From assembly GCF_030265065.1 (NCBI RefSeq), contig NC_080400.1, forward strand, positions 54,172,001 through 54,236,000: DNA of 64,000 bases. Direction: 5' to 3'. Each line of letters begins with the position of its first letter. Position 1 is the first letter of the stretch. A program made the position numbers and the translations under genes. The DNA comes from Corythoichthys intestinalis. Lineage: Eukaryota > Chordata > Actinopteri > Syngnathiformes > Syngnathidae. Shown one piece after another: positions 37,641-48,352 of this stretch. The notes below the pieces were generated by a model. That model did not search any database. It was not told the DNA's origin and saw only the letters and a list, made by a program, of their open reading frames with translations.

Positions 37641-38398
37641 ACTTCCTTGCATTTGACGGAACCGGCTGGGAGATGATCGGCGATAGCATTTTAACACAGG
37701 CTCTCAAGCGCTACAAACCAGTGGGGGGCGTGCCGAGTCGCACCGAGCAGCCAATCGTTTCGTCCCCAAGGAGGAATTTCACTGCAAATGTAGACCGTAG
37801 AAATCTGGAGACTCTAAGGATTGACCGTTGGCTCGAGTCTACAGCAGGGGTGCCCAAGTCGGGTCTTGGAGAGCCCCTATCCAGCTTGTTTTCCATGTCT
37901 CCCTCCTTTACACACCTGAACCAAATGATCAGTTCATCAGCAAGCTCTGCAGGAGCCTGATTATTTTGATTCAGGTGTGTCGGACAGTCGTGCACCCAGA
38001 CCGGATGCGGAACTGTAGCCGGAGAAGGAGGCGGGGGCGGCGAAAACCGGAAGCCGAGGGCAAACGGGGTGCCGGTCCAGGCTACCTGACTGCGATCAAC
38101 TGATTGCGCTTGCAAGACACCAGATTGGTGAAAACGTTTCCTCTCTACGGCCCTTTATGGAATACTTTGCCCACCCTTGCTGTAGACTCTACGGGCTGAC
38201 CATTGGCTCGAATGTCCTCAGCGATCGGGCTCCAGCCAGTCGCAGGCTTCTCTAGATCCTACATTTTGGGCCAATGGCGGAGAACATGAGAGAGGCAAGG
38301 AGGGTGTTACTCTGAAGCTCAACACTGACAATTCCAGACCCACACCAGGGCCATGCAGTTTTTCATTGGCGCATTTCAAGTTTGATTTAACAGTAAAT

Positions 38399-38565
38399 CA
38401 GGGGAGAGCGCGTACGCAGTCCCCCACTACCATAAATTTTGCAGTTGAGATTCCCACATTTGGGGAATTCATAAAGGTCATCGAAACCGGAGTTGTGCAA
38501 TGGTTAAGACTCGCCTTAGGAAAACCACCTGCTTGATCATGGTGTCTCCCCTGCCAGGTAAGTAT
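38399..38565 (-). ncRNA. rnu1: U1 snRNA gene, unit 14
   Basis: Consensus divergent U1, type-A start flank. Confidence 0.95.
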
Positions 38566-39293
38566 GAGTTGCACGCCTCTGCAAAGCCGAGGTCTTGAGC
38601 GCGCAGGCCATCTTCGTTCATGAGCTCGTTTGTTACACACCTATAAAATAGTAACAAACACTCATAATGGACAAGGCAACTACAGTAAAACTGTTAACGC
38701 ACAACTAGTCGTCAACTGACTTGAACTTTAAATTAGCTTTAAAGAATGTGCAAAACAATCCCAGCATGCATTGCTGCTCCTCCAAAAGCTCAGCTGAAAC
38801 GGTTGCCCGTACTCTGTCAATGTGCATGCGCCACTGAAAGCTACAGATGCTTTGAAATTGTAGTTATTTCTCAAAGCTAGGACAACCTTCCACTCACTTT
38901 CCTGTTTGTTTGGTCAGGAATAGACACTGCTGCTGACATGTTAGGGTCCAACCCGGAATGGATGCTACGTGACTCTTCTGGGTTCAGACTGCAGGCATAT
39001 CCGATTCCAGTCGGATTCCTCCTCCAATCAGATTTTTTTGAGCTGACTGTTCACACATTCTTTGTAAGGGTCCAAATCAGACCTGGGCCAGTTCAGAGGC
39101 CCACATTATTGACACACCTGACAGGTTCCTGTGGCAACAAAGACGTCATTCAGAGTAGAGTAAGGTCACGGACAGTCAAAACCCATCTGAGCTGCTCAGA
39201 CAGAGAATATTGGATTTCGGCCGCCGCTCCTAACTGATTTCGTCACCGATTCGCTTTTCAGCAAGACTCGGTTTTGCTTTCACCAGTAGAAGG

Positions 39294-39481
39294 GGGCGCA
39301 CCGTTCCTGGAGGTACTGCAATACCAGGTCGATGCATGGAGTGGACGGAGCAAGCCCCTATTCCATCTCCTAGGCCCAAAAATCAATTTAATATATGGTC
39401 CCCGGATAGGGGACGTATCAGATATTAAACTGATAAGAACAGATACTACACTTGATCTTAGCCAAAAGGCCGAGAAGCGAT
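39294..39481 (-). ncRNA. rnu2: U2 snRNA gene, unit 14 (type A)
   Basis: Type A consensus, followed by the same 2-bp spacer loss seen after unit 8 (here near 40190). Confidence 0.96.
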
Positions 39482-40398
39482 AACCACAAACTGGCACGAG
39501 GGACAGGCTCATTCCAGCCAATCCGGCCTAAAGTCATGGTCACACATGTCAAATGACAAAAGCAACACGCATACACAAAAAATCTATCAAGACGGTCCAG
39601 CTGCGGCCTGCAGTAGTCACAGGGGGCGCGGTTGGCGGATGACAAACGCTTGATCTGATCGGTCGTTGAAAGCAAGGGAAACAAGCTCAAGCTGGTCAGA
39701 AGAGGAGACCCAAAACCATTCGTTCCTCCAGCATCTAATTTTAGAACTAGTATAGTCATCCTTTAAATTCATATGGTTAATTTTTGGCTAGGATTATAAA
39801 AGTCATAATGTTCCAAGGTCTAGTGAAGTTTAGTTGTGAAACCCCTTAAGTTAAGTTTAGAGTGAATCGTGGGTAATCAATTTCTTAGCCCCTCACACCC
39901 CAAGCTGTACTATTGGGGACGCCGGCGTCCCCTTGATTTCTCTGGGCCACAATGGCTGTTGTACTCGTCATAAAGACGTCATTTCTGGCCAGTATATAGA
40001 CGAATAGTCGCTCTTTCATTCAACACCGGATGGCAGCACTGTCACATCTTCCCGCGGCGACTGAAAACATCCAGTCGAAGTTCGCGTCACTGGCCTCCAC
40101 CTGACATCTGCAATGTTTCATATCAGGTCTGTGCTAGAATAATCCATTTTTTCAGAATTGCGTCGACAAAATGACATCACAACGACAAGACGGGTAGAAG
40201 AAGGTGTGGAACACCAGCAGAAGAGCATCCAGTCTTCTCTGAACTACATTTTGGGCCAATGGCGGTGGAACATGAGGAATGTATCCAGGGTGTGGCTCTG
40301 AAGCAGTTTGAAATCCCGGAGCATTTAGCCCATCGCTAACACGACAAGACTCACTTGGCCGAACAACACACCCTTTCACTTTGTTTTTACCGTATAGA

Positions 40399-40511
40399 AA
40401 GGTCTGCTTAGCAGAACTTCAAAAATTGACTCAAACTCTTGCTGTTCCTCCCCACGGAAATCTTTAGTAAAAGGCGAAAGATTTATACGGTCTGAAAAGG
40501 AACAAGAGTGT
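40399..40511 (-). ncRNA. rnu5: U5 snRNA gene, unit 15
   Basis: Array-consensus U5. Confidence 0.96.
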
Positions 40512-41269
40512 ACTTCCTTGCATTTGACGGAACCGGCTGGGAGATGATCGGCGATAGCATTTTAACACAGGCTCTCAAGCGCTACAAACCAGTGGGGGGC
40601 GTGCCGAGTCGCACCGAGCAGCCAATCGTTTCGTCCCCAAGGAGGAATTTCACTGCAAATGTAGACCGTAGAAATCTGGAGACTCTAAGGATTGACCGTT
40701 GGCTCGAGTCTACAGCAGGGGTGCCCAAGTCGGGTCTTGGAGAGCCCCTATCCAGCTTGTTTTCCATGTCTCCCTCCTTTACACACCTGAACCAAATGAT
40801 CAGTTCATCAGCAAGCTCTGCAGGAGCCTGATTATTTTAATTCAGGTGTGTCGGACAGTCGTGCACCCAGACCGGATGCGGAACTGTAGCCGGAGAAGGA
40901 GGCGGGGGCGGCGAAAACCGGAAGCCGAGGGCAAACGGGGTGCCGGTCCAGGCTACCTGACTGCGATCAACTGATTGCGCTTGCAAGACACCAGATTGGT
41001 GAAAACGTTTCCTCTCTACGGCCCTTTATGGAATACTTTGCCCACCCTTGCTGTAGACTCTACGGGCTGACCATTGGCTCGAATGTCCTCAGCGATCGGG
41101 CTCCAGCCAGTCGCAGGCTTCTCTAGATCCTACATTTTGGGCCAATGGCGGAGAACATGAGAGAGGCAAGGAGGGTGTTACTCTGAAGCTCAACACTGAC
41201 AATTCCAGACCCACACCAGGGCCATGCAGTTTTTCATTGGCGCATTTCAAGTTTGATTTAACAGTAAAT

Positions 41270-41436
41270 CAGGGGAGAGCGCGTACGCAGTCCCCCACTA
41301 CCATAAATTTTGCAGTTGAGATTCCCACATTTGGGGAATTCATAAAGGTCATCGAAACCGGAGTTGTGCAATGGTTAAGACTCGCCTTAGGAAAACCACC
41401 TGCTTGATCATGGTGTCTCCCCTGCCAGGTAAGTAT
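41270..41436 (-). ncRNA. rnu1: U1 snRNA gene, unit 15
   Basis: Consensus divergent U1, type-A start flank. Confidence 0.95.
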
Positions 41437-42164
41437 GAGTTGCACGCCTCTGCAAAGCCGAGGTCTTGAGCGCGCAGGCCATCTTCGTTCATGAGCTCGT
41501 TTGTTACACACCTATAAAATAGTAACAAACACTCATAATGGACAAGGCAACTACAGTAAAACTGTTAACGCACAACTAGTCGTCAACTGACTTGAACTTT
41601 AAATTAGCTTTAAAGAATGTGCAAAACAATCCCAGCATGCATTGCTGCTCCTCCAAAAGCTCAGCTGAAACGGTTGCCCGTACTCTGTCAATGTGCATGC
41701 GCCACTGAAAGCTACAGATGCTTTGAAATTGTAGTTATTTCTCAAAGCTAGGACAACCTTCCACTCACTTTCCTGTTTGTTTGGTCAGGAATAGACACTG
41801 CTGCTGACATGTTAGGGTCCAACCCGGAATGGATGCTACGTGACTCTTCTGGGTTCAGACTGCAGGCATATCCGATTCCAGTCGGATTCCTCCTCCAATC
41901 AGATTTTTTTGAGCTGACTGTTCACACATTCTTTGTAAGGGTCCAAATCAGACCTGGGCCAGTTCAGAGGCCCACATTATTGACACACCTGACAGGTTCC
42001 TGTGGCAACAAAGACGTCATTCAGAGTAGAGTAAGGTCACGGACAGTCAAAACCCATCTGAGCTGCTCAGACAGAGAATATTGGATTTCGGCCGCCGCTC
42101 CTAACTGATTTCGTCACCGATTCGCTTTTCAGCAAGACTCGGTTTTGCTTTCACCAGTAGAAGG

Positions 42165-42352
42165 GGGCGCACCGTTCCTGGAGGTACTGCAATACCAGGT
42201 CGATGCATGGAGTGGATGGAGCAAGCTCCTATTCCATCTCCTAGGCCCAAAAATCAATTTAATATATGGTCCCCGGATAGGGGACGTATCAGATATTAAA
42301 CTGATAAGAACAGATACTACACTTGATCTTAGCCAAAAGGCCGAGAAGCGAT
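42165..42352 (-). ncRNA. rnu2: U2 snRNA gene, unit 15 (type A')
   Basis: A' changes of the stem III region, as in units 3 and 9. Confidence 0.96.
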
Positions 42353-43271
42353 AACCACAAACTGGCACGAGGGACAGGCTCATTCCAGCCAATCCGGCCT
42401 AAAGTCATGGTCACACATGTCAAATGACAAAAGCAACACGCATACACAAAAAATCTATCAAGACGGTCCAGCTGCGGCCTGCAGTAGTCACAGGGGGCGC
42501 GGTTGGCGGATGACAAACGCTTGATCTGATCGGTCGTTGAAAGCAAGGGAAACAAGCTCAAGCTGGTCAGAAGAGGAGACCCAAAACCATTCGTTCCTCC
42601 AGCATCTAATTTTAGAACTAGTATAGTCATCCTTTAAATTCATATGGTTAATTTTTGGCTAGGATTATAAAAGTCATAATGTTCCAAGGTCTAGTGAAGT
42701 TTAGTTGTGAAACCCCTTAAGTTAAGTTTAGAGTGAATCGTGGGTAATCAATTTCTTAGCCCCTCACACCCCAAGCTGTACTATTGGGGACGCCGGCGTC
42801 CCCTTGATTTCTCTGGGCCACAATGGCTGTTGTACTCGTCATAAAGACGTCATTTCTGGCCAGTATATAGACGAATAGTCGCTCTTTCATTCAACACCGG
42901 ATGGCAGCACTGTCACATCTTCCCGCGGCGACTGAAAACATCCAGTCGAAGTTCGCGTCACTGGCCTCCACCTGACATCTGCAATGTTTCATATCAGGTC
43001 TGTGCTAGAATAATCCATTTTTTCAGAATTGCGTCGACAAAATGACATCACAACGACAAGACAGGGGTAGAAGAAGGTGTGGAACACCAGCAGAAGAGCA
43101 TCCAGTCTTCTCTGAACTACATTTTGGGCCAATGGCGGTGGAACATGAGGAATGTATCCAGGGTATGGCTCTGAAGCAGTTTGAAATCCCGGAGCATTTA
43201 GCCCATCGCTAACACGACAAGACTCACTTGGCCGAACAACACACCCTTTCACTTTGTTTTTACCGTATAGA

Positions 43272-43384
43272 AAGGTCTGCTTAGCAGAACTTCAAAAATT
43301 GACTCAAACTCTTGCTGTTCCTCCCCACGGAAATCTTTAGTAAAAGGCGAAAGATTTATACGGTCTGAAAAGGAACAAGAGTGT
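43272..43384 (-). ncRNA. rnu5: U5 snRNA gene, unit 16
   Basis: Array-consensus U5; a private base lies downstream (GGGTATGGCTC near 43164). Confidence 0.96.
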
Positions 43385-44142
43385 ACTTCCTTGCATTTGA
43401 CGGAACCGGCTGGGAGATGATCGGCGATAGCATTTTAACACAGGCTCTCAAGCGCTACAAACCAGTGGGGGGCGTGCCGAGTCGCACCGAGCAGCCAATC
43501 GTTTCGTCCCCAAGGAGGAATTTCACTGCAAATGTAGACCGTAGAAATCTGGAGACTCTAAGGATTGACCGTTGGCTCGAGTCTACAGCAGGGGTGCCCA
43601 AGTCGGGTCTTGGAGAGCCCCTATCCAGCTTGTTTTCCATGTCTCCCTCCTTTACACACCTGAACCAAATGATCAGTTCATCAGCAAGCTCTGCAGGAGC
43701 CTGATTATTTTAATTCAGGTGTGTCGGACAGTCGTGCACCCAGACCGGATGCGGAACTGTAGCCGGAGAAGGAGGCGGGGGCGGCGAAAACCGGAAGCCG
43801 AGGGCAAACGGGGTGCCGGTCCAGGCTACCTGACTGCGATCAACTGATTGCGCTTGCAAGACACCAGATTGGTGAAAACGTTTCCTCTCTACGGCCCTTT
43901 ATGGAATACTTTGCCCACCCTTGCTGTAGACTCTACGGGCTGACCATTGGCTCGAATGTCCTCAGCGATCGGGCTCCAGCCAGTCGCAGGCTTCTCTAGA
44001 TCCTACATTTTGGGCCAATGGCGGAGAACATGAGAGAGGCAAGGAGGGTGTTACTCTGAAGCTCAACACTGACAATTCCAGACCCACACCAGGGCCATGC
44101 AGTTTTTCATTGGCGCATTTCAAGTTTGATTTAACAGTAAAT

Positions 44143-44309
44143 CAGGGGAGAGCGCGTACGCAGTCCCCCACTACCATAAATTTTGCAGTTGAGATTCCCA
44201 CATTTGGGGAATTCATAAAGGTCATCGAAACCGGAGTTGTGCAATGGTTAAGACTCGCCTTAGGAAAACCACCTGCTTGATCATGGTGTCTCCCCTGCCA
44301 GGTAAGTAT
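44143..44309 (-). ncRNA. rnu1: U1 snRNA gene, unit 16
   Basis: U1 body is consensus, but the upstream spacer has private changes (GCATGCACCAC near 44571, AAACTGTAG near 44600). Confidence 0.94.
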
Positions 44310-45005
44310 GAGTTGCACGCCTCTGCAAAGCCGAGGTCTTGAGCGCGCAGGCCATCTTCGTTCATGAGCTCGTTTGTTACACACCTATAAAATAGTAACA
44401 AACACACATAATGGACAAGGCAACTACAGTAAAACTGTTAACGCACAACTAGTCGTCAACTGACTTGAACTTTAAATTAGCTTTAAAGAATGTGCAAAAC
44501 AATCCCAGCATGCATTGCTGCTCCTCCAAAAGCTCAGCTGAAACGGTTGCCCGTACTCTGTCAATGTGCATGCACCACTGAAAGCTCCAGATGCTTTGAA
44601 ACTGTAGTTATTTCTCAAAGCTAGGACAACCTTCCACTCACTTTCCTGTTTGTTTGGTCAGGAATAGACACTGCTGCTGACATGTTAGGGTCCAACCCGG
44701 AATGGATGCTACGTGACTCTTCTGGGTTCAGACTGCAGGCATATCCGATTCCAGTCGGATTCCTCCTCCAATCAGATTTTTTTGAGCTGACTGTTCACAC
44801 ATTCTTTGTAAGTGTCCAAATCAGACCTGGGCCAGTTCAGAGGCCCACATTATTGACACACCTGACAGGTTCCTGTAGCAACAAAGACGTCATTCAGAGT
44901 AGAGTAAGGTCACGGACAGTCAAAACCCATCTGAGCCGCTCCTAACTGATTTCGTCACCGATTCGCTTTTCAGCAAGACTCGGTTTTGCTTTCACCAGTA
45001 GAAGG

Positions 45006-45193
45006 GGGCGCACCGTTTCTGGAGGTACTGCAATACCAGGTCGATGCATGGAGTGGACGGAGCAAGCCCCTATTCCATCTCCTAGGCCCAAAAATCAATT
45101 TAATATATGGTCCCCAGATAGGAGACATATCAGATATTAAACTGATAAGAACAGATACTACACTTGATCTTAGCCAAAAGGCCGAGGAGCGAT
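45006..45193 (-). ncRNA. rnu2: U2 snRNA gene, unit 16, edge copy with five private changes
   Basis: Differs from type A at base 7 (AUCGCUCCUC), at three positions in or next to stem IIb (AUAUGUCUCCUAUCUGGGG) and once in the 3' domain. Stem IIb can still form with a U-G pair. A 32-bp deletion lies just past its 3' end, removing spacer between 44935 and 44940. It may be a drifting or weakly used copy. Confidence 0.92.
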
Positions 45194-46112
45194 AACCACA
45201 AACTGGCACGAGGGACAGGCTCATTCCAGCCAATCCGGCCTAAAGTCATGGTCACACATGTCAAATGACAAAAGCAACACACATACACAAAAAATCTATC
45301 AAGACGGTCCAGCTGCGGCCTTCAGTAGTCACAGGGGGCGCGGTTGGCGGATGACAAACGCTTGATCTGATCGGTCGTTGAAAGCAAGGGAAAAAAGCTC
45401 AAGCTGGTCAGAAGAGGAGACCCAAAACCATTCGTTCCTCCAGCATCTAATTTTAGAACTAGTATAGTCATCCTTTAAATTCATATGGTTAATTTTCGGC
45501 TAGGATTATAAAAGTCATAATGTTCCAAGGTCTAGTGAAGTTTAGTTGTGAAACCCCTTAAGTTAAGTTTAGAGTCAATCGTGGGTAATCAATTTCTTAG
45601 CCCCTCACACCCCAAGCTGTACTATTGGGGACGCCGGCGTCCCCTTGATTTCTCTGGGCCACAATGGCTGTTGTACTCGTCATAAAGACGTCATTTCTGG
45701 CCAGTATATAGACGAATAGTCGCTCTTTCATTCAACACCGGATGGCAGCACTGTCACATCTTCCCGCGGCGACTGAAAACATCCAGTCGAAGTTCGCGTC
45801 ACTGGCCTCCACCTGACATCTGCAATGTTTCATATCAGGTCTGTGCTAGAATAATCCATTTTTTCAGAATTGCGTCGACAAAATGACATCACAACGACAA
45901 GACAGGGGTAGAAGAAGGTGTGGAACACCAGCAGAAGAGCATCCAGCCTTCTCTGAACTACATTTTGGGCCAATGGCGGTGGAACATGAGGAATGTATCC
46001 AGGGTGTGGCTCTGAAGCAGTTTGAAATCCCGGAGCATTTAGCCCATCGCTAACACGACAAGACTCACTTGGCCGAACAACACACCCTTTCACTTTGTTT
46101 TTACCGTATAGA

Positions 46113-46225
46113 AAGGTCTGCTTAGCAGAACTTCAAAAATTGACTCAAACTCTTGCTGTTCCTCCCCACGGAAATCTTTAGTAAAAGGCGAAAGATTTAT
46201 ACGGTCTGAAAAGGAACAAGAGTGT
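46113..46225 (-). ncRNA. rnu5: U5 snRNA gene, unit 17
   Basis: Consensus body (hairpin loop UAA) but with the alternate start flank of units 2, 10 and 12, so a recombinant form. Confidence 0.95.
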
Positions 46226-46991
46226 TCTGCCTTGCATTTGACGGAACCGGCTGGGAGATGATCGGCGATAGCATTTTAACACAGGCTCTCAAGCGCTACA
46301 AACCAGTGGGGGGCGTGCCGAGTCGCACCGAGCAGCCAATCGTTTCGTCCCCAAGGAGGAATTTCACTGCAAATGTAGACCGTAGAAATCTGGAGACTCT
46401 AAGGATTGACCGTTGGCTCGAGTCTACAGCAGGGGTGCCCAAGTCGGGTCTTGGAGAGCCCCTATCCAGCTTGTTTTCCATGTCTCCCTCCTTTACACAC
46501 CTGAACCAAATGATCAGTTCATCAGCAAGCTCTGCAGGAGCCTGATTATTTTGATTCAGGTGTGTCGGACAGTCGTGCACCCAGACCGGATGCGGAACTG
46601 TAGCCGGAGAAGGAGGCGGGGGCGGCGAAAACCGGAAGCCGAGGGCAAACGGGGTGCCGGTCCAGGCTACCTGACTGCGATCAACTGATTGCGCTTGCAA
46701 GACACCAGATTGGTGAAAACGTTTCCTCTCTACGGCCCTTTATGGAATACTTTGCCCACCCTTGCTGTAGACTCTACGGGCTGACCATTGGCTCGAAAGT
46801 CCTCAGCGATCGGGCTCCAGCCAGTCGCAAGCTTCTCTAGATCCTACATTTTGGGCCAATGGCGGCGAACATGAGAGAGGCAAGGAGGGTGTTACTCTGA
46901 AGCTGAACACTGACAATTCCAGACCCACACGCGCGTCGCAGGGCCATGCACTTTTTCATTGGCGCATTTCAAGTTTGATTTAACAGTAACT

Positions 46992-47158
46992 CAGGGGAGA
47001 GCGCGTACGCAGTCCCCCACTACCATAAATTTTGCAGTTGAGATTCCCACATTTGGGGAATTCATAAAGGTCATCGAAACCGGAATTGTGCAATGGTTAA
47101 GACTCGCCTTAGGAAAACTACCTGCTTGATTATGGTGTCCCCCCTGCCAGGTAAGTAT
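46992..47158 (-). ncRNA. rnu1: U1 snRNA gene, unit 17, edge copy with four private changes
   Basis: The 5' end and Sm site are intact, but four bases differ from the array consensus: two in or next to the stem-loop I region (CCAUAAUCAAG, GGUAGUU), one near the start (GGGGGGACACC) and one in the stem-loop II loop (ACAAUUCC). An 8-bp insertion (GCGCGTCG) lies downstream near 46931. Confidence 0.9.
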
Positions 47159-47888
47159 GTGTTGCACGCCTCTGCAAAGCCGAAGTCTTGAGCGCGCAGG
47201 CCATCTTCGTTCATGAGCTCGTTTGTTACACACCTATAAAATAGTAACAAACACACATAATGGACAAGGCAACTACAGTAAAACTGTTAACGCACAACTA
47301 ATCGTCAACTGACTTGAACTTTAAATTAGCTTTAAAGAATGTGCAAAACAATCCCAGCATGCATTGCTGCTCCTCCAAAAGCTCAGCTGAAACGGTTGCC
47401 CGTACTCTGTCAATGCGCATGCGCCACTGAAAGCTCCAGATGCTTTGAAATTGTAGTTATTTCTCAAAGCTAGGACAACCTTCCACTCACTTTCCTGTTT
47501 GTTTGGTCAGGAATAGACACTGCTGCTGACATGTTAGGGTCCAACCCGGAATGGATGCTACGTGACTCTTCTGGGTTCAGACTGCAGGCATATCCGATTC
47601 CAGTCGGATTCCTCCTCCAATCAGATTTTTTTGAGCTGACTGTTCACACATTCTTTGTAAGTGTCCAAATCAGACCTGGGCCAGTTCAGAGGCTAACATT
47701 ATTGACACACCTGACAGGTTCCTGTGGCAACAAAGACGTCATTCAGAGTAGAGTAAGGTCACGGACAGTCAAAACCCATCTGAGCTGCTCAGACAGAGAA
47801 TATTGGATTTCGGCCGCCGCTCCTAACTGATTTCGTCACCGATTCGCTTTTCAGCAAGACTCGGTTTTGCTTTCACCAGTAGAAGGGG

Positions 47889-48041
47889 GGGGGGGCACCG
47901 TTCCTGGAGGTACTGCAATACCAGGTCGATGCATGGAGTGGACGGAGCAAGCCCCTATTCCATCTCCCAGGCCCAAAAATCTATTTAATATATGGTCCCC
48001 GGATAGGGGACGTATCAGATATTAAACTGATAAGAACAGAT
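47889..48041 (-). pseudogene. rnu2: U2 snRNA gene of unit 17, 3' part, split by a LINE
   Basis: U2 from about nt 38-39 to the 3' end is here; nt 1-26 resume at 53282-53307. The 3' end is also altered, with a run of eleven G where other copies have GGGGGCG. Two further bases differ (CUGGGAGAUGG and AAAUAGAUUUUUGG). It cannot give a normal U2 RNA. Confidence 0.95.
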
Positions 48042-48352
48042 TTTTTTCTTTTGAACATGTTTTATTGATGCTTTTGACAAATAATTTCTTTATTCAAAAC
48101 ATTGTGTCTAGGGGGTCATTTTTCAATCAATGATAAATAAGGTAGACACAGTTAAAATGTTCAAAGCAATTTCTGTACAAAATGAAATACTATAAAATTT
48201 AAAAACTTTTAAAAGTGTCTTCATTGTCTGTTGTGCAGGCGCGCAGTGTTATCTAACAATGTAGAACATCCACCCGCACTCCCAAACATAATTTCTCCAG
48301 GTTCTAATCTTCTTGCCTCTACCATTGTGTCAGGCCGTTGCTGCCTCGACCT
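48042..48352 (-). other. LINE 3' UTR and A-rich tail
   Basis: No ORF of note. On the minus strand it ends CAATAAAACATGTTC followed by AAAAGAAAAAAA, giving a polyadenylation signal and tail directly against U2 sequence (TCTGTTCTTATC). This is the reverse-transcription primed junction. Confidence 0.8.

Larger units (their letters stand above)
1..48041 (-). repeat. Tandem U5-U1-U2 snRNA gene array, units 1-17
   Basis: The same block recurs seventeen times head to tail. U5 start sites lie near 293, 3166, 6039 and so on to 46225. Thirteen of sixteen intervals are 2,873 bp, two are 2,871 (units 8-9 and 14-15, the same 2-bp loss) and one is 2,841 (units 16-17, a 32-bp loss just before U2). Unit 17 also has an 8-bp gain before U1. 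Gene order left to right is U5, U1, U2, all read leftward. Copies are nearly identical, as expected under concerted evolution. The array enters from the left edge and resumes after an inserted LINE at 53282-53740. Linkage of U1, U2 and U5 (with 5S rRNA) has, to my recollection, been reported in a flatfish; no 5S gene is seen here. Confidence 0.98.

Noticed and set aside
47885-47895. Run of eleven G in the last U2 gene as a biological signal
   Set aside because: It could be real decay or a homopolymer sequencing error. I use it only as weak evidence of edge decay.
1-48041. Bacterial or CRISPR-type repeat array
   Set aside because: The period is 2.87 kb and each unit encodes eukaryotic snRNAs. 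No short repeat-spacer pattern exists.
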